Below, one piece after another: positions 9,991 to 22,500 of a stretch of DNA of 64,000 nt (its first letter is position 1; the number at the start of each line of letters is the position of its first letter). This DNA is from Antilocapra americana (lineage: Eukaryota; Chordata; Mammalia; Artiodactyla; Antilocapridae). The notes under the pieces are model-generated. The model was not told the origin of the DNA, made no database searches, and saw nothing but the letters and a program-made list of their open reading frames with translations. The position numbers and the translations under genes are program-made. The DNA lies in contig ML660774.1 in the NCBI GenBank assembly GCA_007570785.1, forward strand, positions 3,198,201 to 3,262,200, read 5' to 3'.

Positions 9991-10250
9991 GACCATCCGT
10001 CTTGGGTGGCCCCACACGACTAGGCTTAGTTTCATGGAGTAGACAAGCTGTAGTTCGTGTGATCAGATTGGCAAATTGTCTGTGACTGTGGTTTCAGTCT
10101 GTCTGCCCTCTGATGCCCTCTCTCAGTGCTTACTATCTTACTTGGGTTTCTCTTACCTTTGACGTGGGGTATCTCTTCATGGCTGCTCCAGCAGAGCGCA
10201 GCTGCCACCTCTGACCTTGGACGTGGAGTAGCTCCTCTCGGCCACTCCTG
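9991..10250 (-). mobile_element. Isolated BovB 5' UTR fragment
   Basis: Antisense of the BovB 5' leader as I know it: complement of the 'gggccacccaagacgg' stretch at the left, then 'gatgccctctctcag', and two diverged repeats starting gacgtggggt at 10161 and gacgtggagt at 10220, 59 nt apart. The endonuclease-proximal part is absent on the left, and no other BovB sequence lies next to it. This is unusual, because LINE fragments normally keep the 3' end. Confidence 0.72.
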
Positions 10251-11457
10251 TGGTTGTCATTGGCTAGCTGTTGACTGTCAATATCATTATGAGTCTAGTT
10301 GTCATTGTGATAGACATATGTTCCATTTTCATTTATTTGTTTATAATGAGTGTGTTCATCTTCCTTGTTTTCTTTTAGATTCCACTCCTTTTCTCTATTC
10401 TTAGGCACTTAAATTCAGGATATTAATCCTTATTTCTGTGCTACAAGTTACTTATAATAGTAATATATTGGTATTACACATCTTTGTAAAATTTTACTTT
10501 ACTGTAATATATTTTTAAGCTTGAAGTATTTTATTGATTACCCAATTTTACTTCTCCACAACAAAATATAAGTTATTTTACATTTTATAATAAATTAGAA
10601 GATGGTAAAACTTTTGCTTTTTGGACATGCAGCTCATAGCAAGAAGGTAAAGGGAATAGTTAATTATGCCCTAACTAGAAAAAAAACAAAACAAAACAAA
10701 AGAGACTTCCTTGACAGAAACAGTTCCAACTATCATTTTGTTTCACATTTGCATTTCTAAGAAAGCTATCTTAATAAGATTCAAAATACCTTTGTATTCT
10801 AAACAGTGAATAAAGGATGATGGTGAAATGAGAAAAGAGTACCACTCTGATCCTCTGTCCATGTGTACCTTCTAAAGCAAATGAACTTCAGAAAACTGTA
10901 CTAATAAATATGGAAGTTGAAGGTCTCAGAAATAATTTCCCTGAACTATCTCCCCGTCCCTTTAGGGAAGCCTCCATGAGTTGCCAGAGCATTACACATC
11001 CCCCCAGTGCAGACGCTGGTCTGGTTGGCTAACTGATAAGAAATGAGTTCTGTGGAGGAATCTGAAAGTGTCCCGGGGTGTCAGAGAGTGGCACAGGCAA
11101 GTAACAGAGCAGAGAGAACAAAGAGTGAGGGGTCAGGCTGCTCTCACTGATGTTCAGCTGAGCTCTCTAGCGGACCAGTCAGACTGCTGCCAGGATACTT
11201 GGAGTCAGTCCCTCATGAATGCCGGCAGTCATAATTTCCAGGTCACTCAGGGTGACTTTTAATCCTAATGAAAAATTCAATAGAAAATAAGAAGACCCAA
11301 TTCAATGCTAACCAAAATGCTGCAAAGGAAAATTGCTTAAAAAGAGAATTTTGTAAAAACGGTTATAAATTCAGAGCAAATGAAACTTCAATACTTGGGT
11401 TCAGCATAGTCTACATTCCTACCAATGGGCTATTTTCTTTTGCACACACTTTGTGAT
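10251..11457. other. AT-rich single-copy-looking interval
   Basis: No recognised repeat apart from an A-rich tract at 10678-10700. Two short plus-strand frames (11068-11262 and 11268-11456) have no recognisable domain and no splice context. I see no gene. Confidence 0.5.
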
Positions 11458-11458
11458 T

Positions 11459-12200
11459 GCTGTTGTTCAGTGGTCAGTCTTGCCCTACTCTTTATGACAC
11501 CATGGACTGCAGCATGCCTGGCTCCCCTGTCCTTCGGTGTCTCCTAGAGCTTGCTCAAATTCATGTTCATTGAGTCGGTGATGCTGTCTCACCATCTCAT
11601 CCTCTGCTGTCCCCGTCTCCTTCTGCCTTCAATCATTCCCAGCATCAGGGTCTTTTCTAGTGAGTTGGCTCTTCCCATCAGGTGGTCAAAGTAATGGAGC
11701 TTCTGCCTTAGCATTAGTCTTTACAGTGAATATCAGGGTTGATTTCCTTTAGGATTGGCTGGTTAGATCTCCTTGCAGTCCAAGGGACTCCCTAGAGTCT
11801 TCTCCAGCACCACAATTCAAAAGCATCAATTCTTCAGCACCCAACCTTCCTTATGGTCCAACTATCTCATCCATACATGACTATTGGAAAAACTATAAAT
11901 TTGATATACGGACCTTTATCAGCAAAGTGATGTCTCTGCTTTTAAATAGGCTGTCTACGTTTGTCATAGCTTTCCTTCCAAGGAACAAGCATCTTTTAGT
12001 TTCATGACTGCAGTCACCATACACAGTGATTTTGGAGCCCCCTCCAAAATAAAAGCTGTCAGTGCTTCCACTTTTCCCCCTTCTATATGCTGTTACGTGA
12101 TGGAACCAAGTGTTGTGACCTAAGATTTTTGAGTGTTGAGCTTTAAGTCAGTTTTTTCATTCTCCTCTTTGACCCTCATCAAAGGCTCTTTAATTCCTCT
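11459..12200 (-). mobile_element. BovB LINE, 5'-truncated, antisense
   Basis: 3' end at left ('tgttgttcagtggtcagtct'), then the complement of the BovB C-terminal region ('ccatctcatcctctgctgtc', 'cagtccaagggactccctag') to about 12200, just short of the YADD box. The T-tract of the following L1_BT abuts directly and no BovB resumes beyond it. Confidence 0.9.
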
Positions 12201-12780
12201 TTTTTTGTTGTTGTTGTTCTTTCTGTTTTCTTTTTTTCTCTTGTATTTATTTATTTATTTACATTATCGTGTTGGTTTTGCCATACAGTGAAATGAATCT
12301 GCCACGGGTATACATGTGTTCCCCTTCCAGAACCCCCCTTCCACCTCCCTCCCAATTCCATCCCTCTAGGTCATCTGGTGGACCAGCCCCAAGCACCCTG
12401 TATCATGTATCAAACCTGGGCTGGCGACTGATTTCACATATGATAATTTACATGTTTCAATGCCATCCTCCCATATCATCCCACCCTTGCCCTCTCCCAT
12501 AGAGCCCAAAAGACTGTTCTATACATCTGCGTCTCTTTTGCTGTCTCGCATACAGGGTTATCGTTACCATCTTTCTAAATTCCATATATATGCGTTAGTA
12601 TACTGTATTGTTGTTTTTCCTTCTGGCTTACTCCACTCTGTATAATAGGCTCCAGTTTTGTCCACCTCAGTCGAACTGATTCAAATGTATTCTTTTTAAT
12701 GGCTGAATAATATTCCATGTGTATATGTACCACAGCTTTCTTATCCATTCGTCTGTTGATGGACATATAGGTTGCTTCCT
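12201..12780 (-). mobile_element. L1_BT-like LINE-1 3' end, antisense
   Basis: T-rich tail at 12201-12260, then the complement of the L1 3' UTR ('gtgttggttttgccatacag', C-rich block near 12330), and the ORF2 terminus. The minus-strand frame at 12575-12766 ends in the L1 ORF2 tail (LTHIYGI). About 580 bp. Most of the element is lost by 5' truncation. Confidence 0.9.
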
Positions 12781-13280
12781 ATCAAGCTACCTTATCATTT
12801 CCTTTTATTTCATATATTGATTTATCACCCATAACTTTCTTTTGGCATTATTTTAATAGTTGCTATAATGTTTATAGTATACACTTTAACTGTTCACAGT
12901 TTATACTTACTTTACTTTTTAATTTACTTTCAAATGATAGTATTCCACTTAGTGTATCATAAAATAGCCTCAGAACATACTTCTATTTATCTCTTCCTAG
13001 CCTTCATGTTCTGTGATGTATTTAGCTTCAACAGCTGCTGTAAATGCTACACCATGCATAAATAGTGAGTTAGCTTTTAATTTTTTAAATAATAATAATA
13101 CTTTATAATTATTCATTGATTTACTATTTCTTAGGCTTTTTGTCCCTTGCGTAGATTCTGGTTTCCATATGGTATCATTTTCCTTCTGCTTACAGCTCTT
13201 CCTCGAATTTTATTTTTACTTCTGTATGTCTGAATAAAATCTATACTTCACCTTCAATTTCTCAAAAATATTTTCCCATG
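12781..13280 (-). mobile_element. Ancient L1-like LINE, left part
   Basis: Strongly AT-rich. The recognisable part is 'tctggtttccatatggtatc' near 13155 and 'cttctgtatgtctgaataaa' near 13220, characteristic of an ancient mammalian L1-type repeat in antisense. It appears to continue at 14298 after the BovB insertion. Confidence 0.5.
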
Positions 13281-14297
13281 GTAGTAGTTGTTCAGTCACT
13301 CAGTCATGTCTGATTCTTTGCAACCCCATGAACTGTAGCACGCCAGGCTTCCCTGTCCATCACTATCTCCCAGAGCTTACTCAAACGCCATCAATGTTGC
13401 CATCCAACCATCTTGTTCTGTGTCATCCCCTTCTCCTCCTGCCTTCAGTCTTTCCCAGCATCAGGGTCTTTTCTAATCAGTCATCTCTTTGCATTAGGTG
13501 GCCAAAGTTCTGGAGTTTCAGCCTCATTCCTTCCAGTGAATATTTAGGGTTGATTTCCTTTAGGATTGACTGGTTTGATCTCCTTGCAGTTCAAGGGACT
13601 CTCCAACACCACAGTTCAAAACCATCAATTTTTTGGCACTCAGCTTTCTTTATAATCAAACTCTCACATCCATACTTGACTACTGGAAAAACCATAGCTT
13701 TGACTAGACAGACCTTTGTTGGCAAAGTGATGTCTCTGCTTTTTAATATGCTGTCTAGGTTTGTCATAGCTTTTTTTCTAAGGAGCAAGCATCTTTAATT
13801 TCATGGCTACAGTCACTAGCTGTAGTGATTTTGGAACCAAAGAAAATAAAGTCTGTCACTGTTTCCATATTTCCCCATCTATTTGCCATGGAGTGATGAG
13901 ACCAGATGCCATGATCTTAGTTTTGTTTGAATGTAAGGTTTTAAGCCACCTTTTCACTCTCCTCTTTTACCTACCATCATCAAGAGGCTCTTTAGTTCCC
14001 TTTGCTTTCTGCCATAAGGGTGATGTCATCTGCATATCTGAGGTTACTAATATTTCTCCTGATAATGTCGATTCCAGCTTGTGCTTCATCCAGCCTGGCA
14101 TTTCTCATGATATACTCTGCATAGAAGTTAAATAAGCAAGGTGACAATATACAGCCTTGACATACCCCTTTACCAATTTGTAATCAGTCTGTTGTTCCAT
14201 TTCAAGTTCTAACTGTTGCTTCTTGACCTGCACACAAATTTCTCAGGAGCCAGATAAGGTAGTCTGGTATTCCCATCTCTTTAAGAATTTCCCTTAG
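13281..14297 (-). mobile_element. BovB LINE, 5'-truncated, antisense
   Basis: 3' end at left ('gttgttcagtcactcagtca'), running through the C-terminal region and the complement of YADD ('gatgtcatctgcatatctga' near 14024) to the 'tggtattcccatctctttaa' region at about 14290. The RT frame on the minus strand is broken into short pieces (for example 13591-13788). The insertion splits an ancient L1-like repeat. Confidence 0.92.
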
Positions 14298-15240
14298 TAA
14301 ATGATTATAAATAAGGTGACTTTTCTTTTCTTTCCCAGTAGTTGAAAGATGTTGCTCTACTATTTTTCTACTTGCACTGGAAATTTTGTTCCATTATAGT
14401 TTTAATTATTTTTTCCACCCCAATCTCAGCTCTATGGAACTCCAAATAGCCACATACTTGGATGCTTGAAGTTGTCCCACACTTCACTGATGCTCCGTTC
14501 ATGTCTTTCATTCAATCTTTTTTCTCTCTCATTCACTTGTAGTTCAATTTCTTTGCTATGCCTTCAAGTTTACTAATTTTTGCTTCTGAAGTATCTCATC
14601 TAACATTTATCACCTTTAGTATATTTTTATCATGAGATGTAGTTTTCATGCTTAGAATCTCAGCTTGGATCCTTTGCTATTTCTTTCATCTCTCTCCCTA
14701 ACATGTTCAGTATTTGACCTGGCTTCTTGATGGAGTATACAAAAGAGTTATAATTCATTGTCTCATAATTCTATCATTTTTACCATTTTTGAGTCTATTT
14801 TGTTTGATTTCTCGCCCTGCTATGAGTTATAGTTTCCTGTTTCTGTTGTCTGATACATAGTTTTTGATTAGGTGCCAGACACTACAAATTTTATGTTGTG
14901 TATCCTCAAGATTTCTGTATCCAGTGAAGATTATTAAGCTTTATTTATCAATTTACTTGGGAAAAATTTCACTCTTTTGGTCTTGCGTATGAGTACTCTA
15001 GTTTGATGAAAGCAATATTTAATGTTTTCCCCTATTAATGAAGCAAGATCGCTTAGCACTGTTTCAGTGACCCACTAATCTGGGGTTTTGCTTTCTGGTT
15101 GGTGGAAAAAGTCACTCATTCAAGCTTTATTTGAGTGTCAGGCACTATGCCTCCTCATCTTCTCATGTGGTTCACTTGCCAACCATTGTTAGTTTCCTCA
15201 CCCATTTGTGCCAATCAGCACACGATTCTATACTTGAAGT
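14298..15240 (-). mobile_element. Ancient L1-like LINE, right part
   Basis: Landmarks are 'gaaagatgttgctctactat', 'ttcaatcttttttctctctc', 'ctgctatgagttatagtttc' and 'ttttgattaggtgccagaca'. These belong to an ancient mammalian interspersed LINE-type repeat that I recognise by pattern but cannot assign to a subfamily. No coding frame survives. Confidence 0.5.
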
Positions 15241-18200
15241 GGACCCTCTGCAGATTTCCTGAGTTCTTTGCCCACCTCTCTTCTGGTGCTTGAGCCTGCA
15301 CACTATTGATACCTTGACCTGCCTGCCCACTCACTGCCACATCACAGTTTCCATAGGTCTACCCCATGACCTCAGTATCTCCAGAGAGAGACCTAGAGTA
15401 GTAGAATCACCTCGTTTGATAATTTCCCATCCATCTCTAAGGGATCACTATACTTCATTGTCTGATACTGAATTCCTTCACAGCCGTTAATTTATATAGA
15501 AATTATGGATTTTACAGGACAGAGGATGGAGTGCAAATTCTGTTCCAGTTACTTTGTTGTGGAAGGATGGAAGCTGGTGTACCTCCTGAATGACTGTTTA
15601 GCAAATCAGTTACTTCTACACTGAAATCAGTTTTCCTCATTACTTTCACATGTAACTCCATTATCTTCCACCATTAATGGCTGTAGGAATAACATTATGG
15701 TAAGCCTTATTATTATTATACTAGTTAACATTTTTCCTGATATTTGTTTAAAGGACTTCTTTATTCCTGTGTTCAGTGTCTCAACATGGAACTGCCTATG
15801 TGTAATTTTCCCTGTGAATACACTGAGTACTATTTTAACATTATTATTTTCTAAGAAAAATATTCCCATTGAAAATATTGTTTTAACTCTCACTTCTTTG
15901 CTGTTTCCTCCATTCTCTATCCTCAAACTTACCAGAAAAGTTTTGGCTTCTGAATTAATCCTTCTGCTTATCTGCTTTTCTACATTTTAAATAATTTTTA
16001 TCTTGTGATGCTTAATTCTGTGTGATTTTTCTCAATTTTACATTATAATTTACTATTTTTATACAGTCTAGAGTCTATTCCTCTATCTGTCTTTAAGTTT
16101 TAAAAGTTGAATTTTTCATATCAAAGAAATTGAATTAATTCACTTTCATATTCCAATTAACTAATTTCATTTGATTGAGCTTTATTTCATAATTTCTTTT
16201 TTATGGATTGCTTTTTTAATTTATTTCTTTGAAGATAAATCTAAAATATTTCCTAAAATTTTCTTTATAATTCATAAACAAAAATATGTTAGTGCTTTGT
16301 CATAATTTTGTTACTTATCTTTCATAAATCAGAGGTTGTTTGGTTTTTTTTTGCTTTCTATTGGTTTTTATATGCTCATTTCAAATGGGAGGCATTTATT
16401 TTTTGTTTCATTTTTAATTTATTTTTCTCACTCTCTCCTTCTGTGCTCACCCCTTCTTAAACAGGGACTGTGGGGTTGCTTGCTCAAGGGCAACTAACTT
16501 CTGGTAAATTATACTTTGCCAGCCTCATGATTCAACCATAGGTTATAGACAGAATGTTTGTGACAGCTGATAATTACTGTTTATTACAGGCTACTTATTG
16601 AGAACTGATGCAACTACCTCCCTGCTTCCCACCTTGAAACTACCTTTGGTTCCCAATTTAACATGAATCCCTTCTATTCCTTTTAAACATCTAGAGTAAA
16701 ACCACTATCATCCTTTCCTAATTTATAGCATAGTAGGCTCAACACTTAGTCACCACTTTACTGATTCCTTCTTTTTCTAATCTACAAAAATACCTTTCCT
16801 AAATCTAGATATACACATCTTTAATTATGTTGACTATAATTGATGGCTGAAATTAGGAACCAAAGCATACATTTATTATGCCACTATTTTGGTAAAATCT
16901 TTAATCAGATTATTTATCATCATGAAACCAATATACCAGTTAAAAGCTATATGAACAGCACTTTCATTCATTCTAACATTTTTTTCCTAAAAACAGCAGG
17001 AAAAAAATCCTGAGAGAAATTCACAACAAAGATGATTTTCTAGCCTCTCATGTCTTTTTGATATGAGTTAATTTTGTAAACCAGGAGACAAACATTAGTA
17101 ATTTTTCTTAATTGAAATGGTATAATTTCTAAAAATAAATTTTTTTCAGAGCAAAAGCCATGAAGAAGGTCAGCTATTTATAATATGAAACACAGAAATT
17201 AGACTAAAATACCTTAGTCAAATATAGATACCTACTTCCAAAGAATTAGTTATAAAAATATCTTTTCAAACTTCTAACTTAGAAAGCATGTATCCAATTA
17301 ACCACTGCCTTGAAGGCTTTTCTACTTGGACCTCTTGAGGTAGAGGTCAAATAGAAGAGTTAATTGCAAATTTCAAAGTGGAATTTTAGGACAAATTAAA
17401 GTATTGCTCTCAGAAATCTGATTTGTCATAGATACCTTATAATTTGCCTGAAGATATACTCCACCAATGTCTTCATGTAAAGTAGTTTTGTAGTGGCTAA
17501 CAATGCAGGATAGTAAAAGATAAATTAGTTTAATTACTTCATTAAATGTATGGTCTCAATTTGGCAGGCCTGTTTAATGATAGATTAAAAGTGGAAAGAT
17601 ATATGTTGTTAAGAAAAACAGCATAAGGGTTACTTAACCTTAACAACACCATAATCTCAACCCCAAGCACAAAGTTAACCATATTTTGATATGCAGCTCA
17701 GGTAGGGGGTACTATTTAAATAGATAACTCATGCATGCCCTAAGACTATTATTATCTTGAATAATTTAATATCACCAACCTCCTCTATCCCATCAAATTT
17801 CACTAGAAAAATTCCTTTTTCTAAGGAAGGCAGCAACGTTAGCTTGCTCCCTATCATTCAGTCTCTTGGAGAATCTCTCTGGGATCATCACACCACCAAA
17901 GACCAGAAATTGAACTAGCATGTTCAATGTGTGTTTAGGTCAAGTTGAAATAAGACAAAAACTAGATCCTGACTCCATAGAATGGTTCCATTGCTCTTTA
18001 GCATACATCCTCCTTTTTCTTGAAAGGAATGGGAAAAAAAAAAAAAAAAAAAAAACCTTGGAAAACAGTCCTTTATTCATCTACTACTTTTCTGCTATAA
18101 TCATCTTTACAGAGTATAGCTGCTAAGATTTGCAGTGACTTATGCTCAGAAAGTATTGCCTTTAAACAAAGATCAAGAAATCCCCATATATCAAACTATC

Positions 18201-18719
18201 AAATGCACACACACACAAATGTAGTTCAAAAAATCACATGGATATTTATGTTTCTGGGGATTCAGTACTCAGAGATGCTTCAGTACAACCTGTATATCTT
18301 CAGGCCCAGGTAAATGCTTCCCAAATCTCTTGCCCTTTGTGCTTAAAACAAGACTTTACTCTGTCCAAATGCCATGGTCTTCTGTGGCTTTTGCCTTTAT
18401 ACTTGTTAAAGATGAACTATGATTTGGAGTATAGAGAGGGACTGAGCAACTAAAAAGCATAGGATGCTCATCTCTTTCTTTGAATGAATGAAATAAATAT
18501 TTCATAATAAATTATTTTTCTTAGAATTGTTGAAAGGTCATTTTTCACCCATATTTGTGTTCCAATTTGTGACCTTGAGTATTTTCACAAATTATTGAAA
18601 TATTCTGCCCTTTTGAAAGTGGCAGTTGAAGAAAATTTAGTAAATTGAGCAATCTAATTTCTATTTTTTAGATGAATGTAAGTGAAATTAATTGAGAGCA
18701 CTCCCTGTTTCCACATGCC
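15241..18719. other. AT-rich interval without recognised genes
   Basis: Low-GC DNA with scattered A and T tracts, including an A-run at about 18031-18055. Short frames at 15290-15490, 15697-15990, 17920-18126 and 18238-18453 lack domain signatures. Some of the AT-rich sequence around 16000-16400 may be old L1, but I could not support a boundary. Confidence 0.45.
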
Positions 18720-18965
18720 ATGTTAGTCCATTTGCTTTGCTATATAATCTTGCAGTATATCAGATTTATTCAGGCACTCACTTGTTTGAGGCGTTTGCAT
18801 GTTTTATTTTGTGAAGTGCCACTCTTATCATTCTTGTACATGTCCCCTTTTAATATGTGCAGGATTTCTCCTGGGTTTCTACCTGTGATTGGGATTGCTA
18901 AAGTAACATGTGAAGTGCTACACCAGGTCTTGATCTTGGCAACTAAATGGGATATTGAATGCTAG
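18720..18965 (-). mobile_element. Old L1 3' UTR-like fragment
   Basis: 'cattcttgtacatgtcccct', 'gcaggatttctcctgggttt' and 'tgtgattgggattgct' form the pattern of an old L1 3' region in antisense. Boundaries are approximate. The plus-strand frame across it is incidental. Confidence 0.5.
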
Positions 18966-19059
18966 CAATGTGAGTAGCTTTTTTTTTTTAATGTGGTAAA
19001 TGGAATTAATTTATTTTCAATTTATTTAATTAGAATTTGCAAAATGTGTCAGTATATTA

Positions 19060-19520
19060 GAAAATGATACATATAATGGTCAGTAATAAAGCCAAGCAAG
19101 GAGTTCTTGGAGTCCTGGAGATGGGGGAGAGACTGCGTTTACAAAGAGAAGGTAAGAACCTAGGATGCTACTTGGTCCTATACTTGAAGAAAGGGTGGGG
19201 GAACCGTGAGGATGTGGGGGAAGAGGTTATAGACACTAAGGCTATGTCATGCCTGAATGTTTGAGGCAGAGGAGAGAAGTTCATGTGCCTCAGTGATGTG
19301 AATGAGAAGGAAATGATAGAGATGAGGTCTCAGAGGTAACCAGAGCGGGTGTGGGTAGCTCAGGGAAAGGCAATTGTGAGTAGCTTGGTTTTTACTCTGT
19401 GTGAAAGGCGGTGCCATCACATGTTTTTAATTGGAGGAATGGTATCATCTGACATGAGTTCTCAAGGCCTACTCTGGGATCACACTTGAGAGCGGAACAC
19501 AAGAGTGGTGCATGTGAGCC
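19060..19520. repeat. Possible ancient interspersed repeat
   Basis: Purine-rich stretch with 'gcaaggagttcttggagtcc', then 'gcttggtttttactctgtgt' and 'ggaggaatggtatcatctga'. This pattern recalls an old mammalian dispersed repeat. I cannot name the family and the call is tentative. Confidence 0.3.
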
Positions 19521-22500
19521 CAGACCTGGAAACGGGTCTAGGAGTATGTCCTTTCTCTGTACTGGCTGTGGTGTGTCTTTGGGGAGGAAGCAGGCATGTT
19601 GATTACCTTGGTCTGCTGGCAGAAAGGAGCAGTGGACTTTCACTCCACTTCATCAGTGGAAATAGTGTATAGAAACATCTATCTGTGAAATAAACGAAGC
19701 CCCTAACTTCATCAACCCTTAAAACAGTATTCCACGCATGAAAAGGTTTCATTGAGTCCTGCTTAGTCACAAAATGATTTTTCCAACAGAAAAGATGACT
19801 GACGAGGAGTAAGAGTGAAAATTGTATTGCTGTCTGGCAGCTGAGTGGAGGTGTCATGGGCCATGAGAGAGTGCACGTTGAACTAGGGAAAAATTTGGTC
19901 TAATCTTCAAGGCGGCTGAATTTATTATTGTCGTATAAAAGAAACTCTATTCTGCTTCTGGATCTAGATGAGAGATGTCTCCAAAGTCTGAGGAGAAGGT
20001 TTTCCTAGACGCTAATACTTTTCCTAAAGATTTGTTTTACTTTTTTTGCAGAGGTCATTAGAAAAGTTTTTGTCCTGGAAAGGATACTAGGTCAGTAGAG
20101 TTTTATTTGAAGTTGCAAGTGCTCGGAGTGCTTCAGAAGCAGGTACTTGCTTCTGCAGAGGTATCAGACATTGTTCTTGTATATTACCCTATATGGTAGA
20201 AAATAGAAAACAAGTATGATAGAGTGCCGTACTTTCTGCCAAAAGGTTATTCCAAAACTTCTGAATGATGAGGTCGGTTCTTTGAACAGTTAATGTCATT
20301 CTCAAGATTCTCATAAGTAAAAATTACATTAGACAAAGTTTAAAAATCATTTCAAGAAGCTGAAATGTGTGAATCTGTTATTTTTATGACTTTGTGTAAT
20401 GTGAAAAACATGCATAAAATTGTAGACAGTTTCATGAAGCATTAGAAAGTGGGAAAGAATATTCTTATTTTGAATATTTATGAAGAATTCATGGAGAGAA
20501 TTCTTTAGAATATATTAGGAAAGACTTGAAAAACTTAATATCATTCTAATAAATATCAAATATTTTGTGACATAAGATGGTTTTTAAGTCTGCTGCTTGC
20601 CTACCTATCTATCTATCTACCTATCCAGTTTCTTTGTCTTACATTTAGAATGTAAAGGTTTGGAAAATTAAGGAGAGTTAAGGAACTCCAGAAGTAAACT
20701 ATCTAGAGAAATAAGCAAGACTTTGCAATTTTGAAAGGGTTAGTCATTAAGATATTATCCATATTAAAAAGCAAGGAGCTAAATAGATGGCTAGAAAACA
20801 TGTTGATAGAAGAAAAGCATCTGATGCAAGAGACCACCTGGGACCCTCCCTTCTCTTGCATACTCACAGCACTGCTTAGACGTGGAATATAATCGAGGGG
20901 TTCTGTTCAGACAGGGAAGGTATGAAGAAACTGCTGTGACTTACCAAGAATAATGGATTTAAAGGTCAAAACATTTCCTGGCCCTGTCTTTCTTTTTTCT
21001 TATTTACCAACATTAAATACTCAAATACAAATTGGATGAAGGTGTGAAGGAATGATCCCACAGTCATTTCTGACCATCTAACTTAACCAAAAGTTTTCCA
21101 TGGCTGATTCCTCTGGTCTGTGTGTTATGGAAAAAAAAAAAAAAAGATTGTTCTGGAGAGGACATCATTTGCCAGCATGTGAAGGCTATTTTTGTTATGG
21201 ACAAGCCTCACTATGGAATTTGGTTGGTGGCAAGATTATAATCTTCAAAGCCAGGTGTGTCCTCTCACCTGGGGCCCTGGCATATGGCAGAGGCAGAACT
21301 AGCAAGATGCCATCACCCCAGGGGTGAGCCAGAGAGGGCACACAGAGGCAGCATCATCTTGCCTCTGGCAGCTCTGTTGGAACTGAGGACTAGCGTATCG
21401 ATGGCTAGGTTTAGGAGTGCCAGCAGCAGTAAGAGCATTCTAGTCACACTGGTGCTAAGTGGCCAAGCCTCTGGTCTCTTGATGCTTCTGATTCCAGGGA
21501 GATTTCAGAATCTGCTTCCCTGGTTTCTCATTCAACGAGCCAGTTTATATATTTCTAAATTCACTTTCTCCCTGTGTTGCTGCACTGAATTTCTAATGTC
21601 TGCAGCCAGCAACCAATAATGCTGACTGAGGCAAGTGCTGAGAAATGTTTCCTAGATTTCAATGACTTTTGCTTATCATTTGATAATTTTAATAGCTTTT
21701 CACTTTTCATGTAAATAAATATATGGTGATTTGATAATTTACATAGTATTTTCCTTAAGAATTGAACGTGGCATTGTGATTGAATGACATGAGTGAAAAA
21801 TAGATCGTATTAATTAATATTGTGTTTTTTTAACTTAGTGATTTTGGGAGGATTGATCCTAAATTGCTTTTTCTCAATCAATAGGTTAATCTTGTTAATT
21901 GTTTCATAATAACATATAATTTCACTTCTGTGACTTGGAAATATTTATTCCAAACTTGAGCATTCAATAAGTGAAAATCATCTGTACTTTGAGACCAATT
22001 TATTTTTTAAAGGATACAGAGAAAAGAGCCCTCTTATACAAAAGACATAATATTTCCATCTTCTGTCTCTTCTTTGATTTCTAAACTCTTTAAATGGAAC
22101 CAAGTAACCACAAACACTAGGGAGACCTGACCTTTCTGTGACAAGTTTAGAATAAGTGGATGAACTTCAGGGGGCAAATTTGAAAGGAAATATCCTAAAG
22201 ATAATTAAGTACATTTTTCAAACTAAAGGAAAATGCCTATGTGGGGCATATTTTTGTTGAAACTCATTTTTTAACGTGAAACTACAGGATAAAGATTATT
22301 GTTGCAGGTTTTCAATAGAAATTGCCTTGAGAATCCTTCTCTTTGAAGCTTGTCCCTGAGTTGCATATAAAATTTGCAATAACAAAGTGATTATTATCAT
22401 TGTATTCATTCTTTTTTCATATTTAACATACCTTGTAAGTGAATCTGTACCAAATGAAATACAATTCCCCATTAGCTAAACGTATACTTTCACCTTTACT

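Noticed and set aside
10126..10404. 92-codon frame with cysteines and histidines as a small protein
   Set aside because: Its first part is antisense BovB 5' UTR, so the residues are read-through of a repeat.
21100..21619. Two overlapping frames in a single-copy-looking region as exons
   Set aside because: No recognisable domain and no convincing acceptor and donor signals in register. An A-run interrupts the first. Not enough to call a gene.
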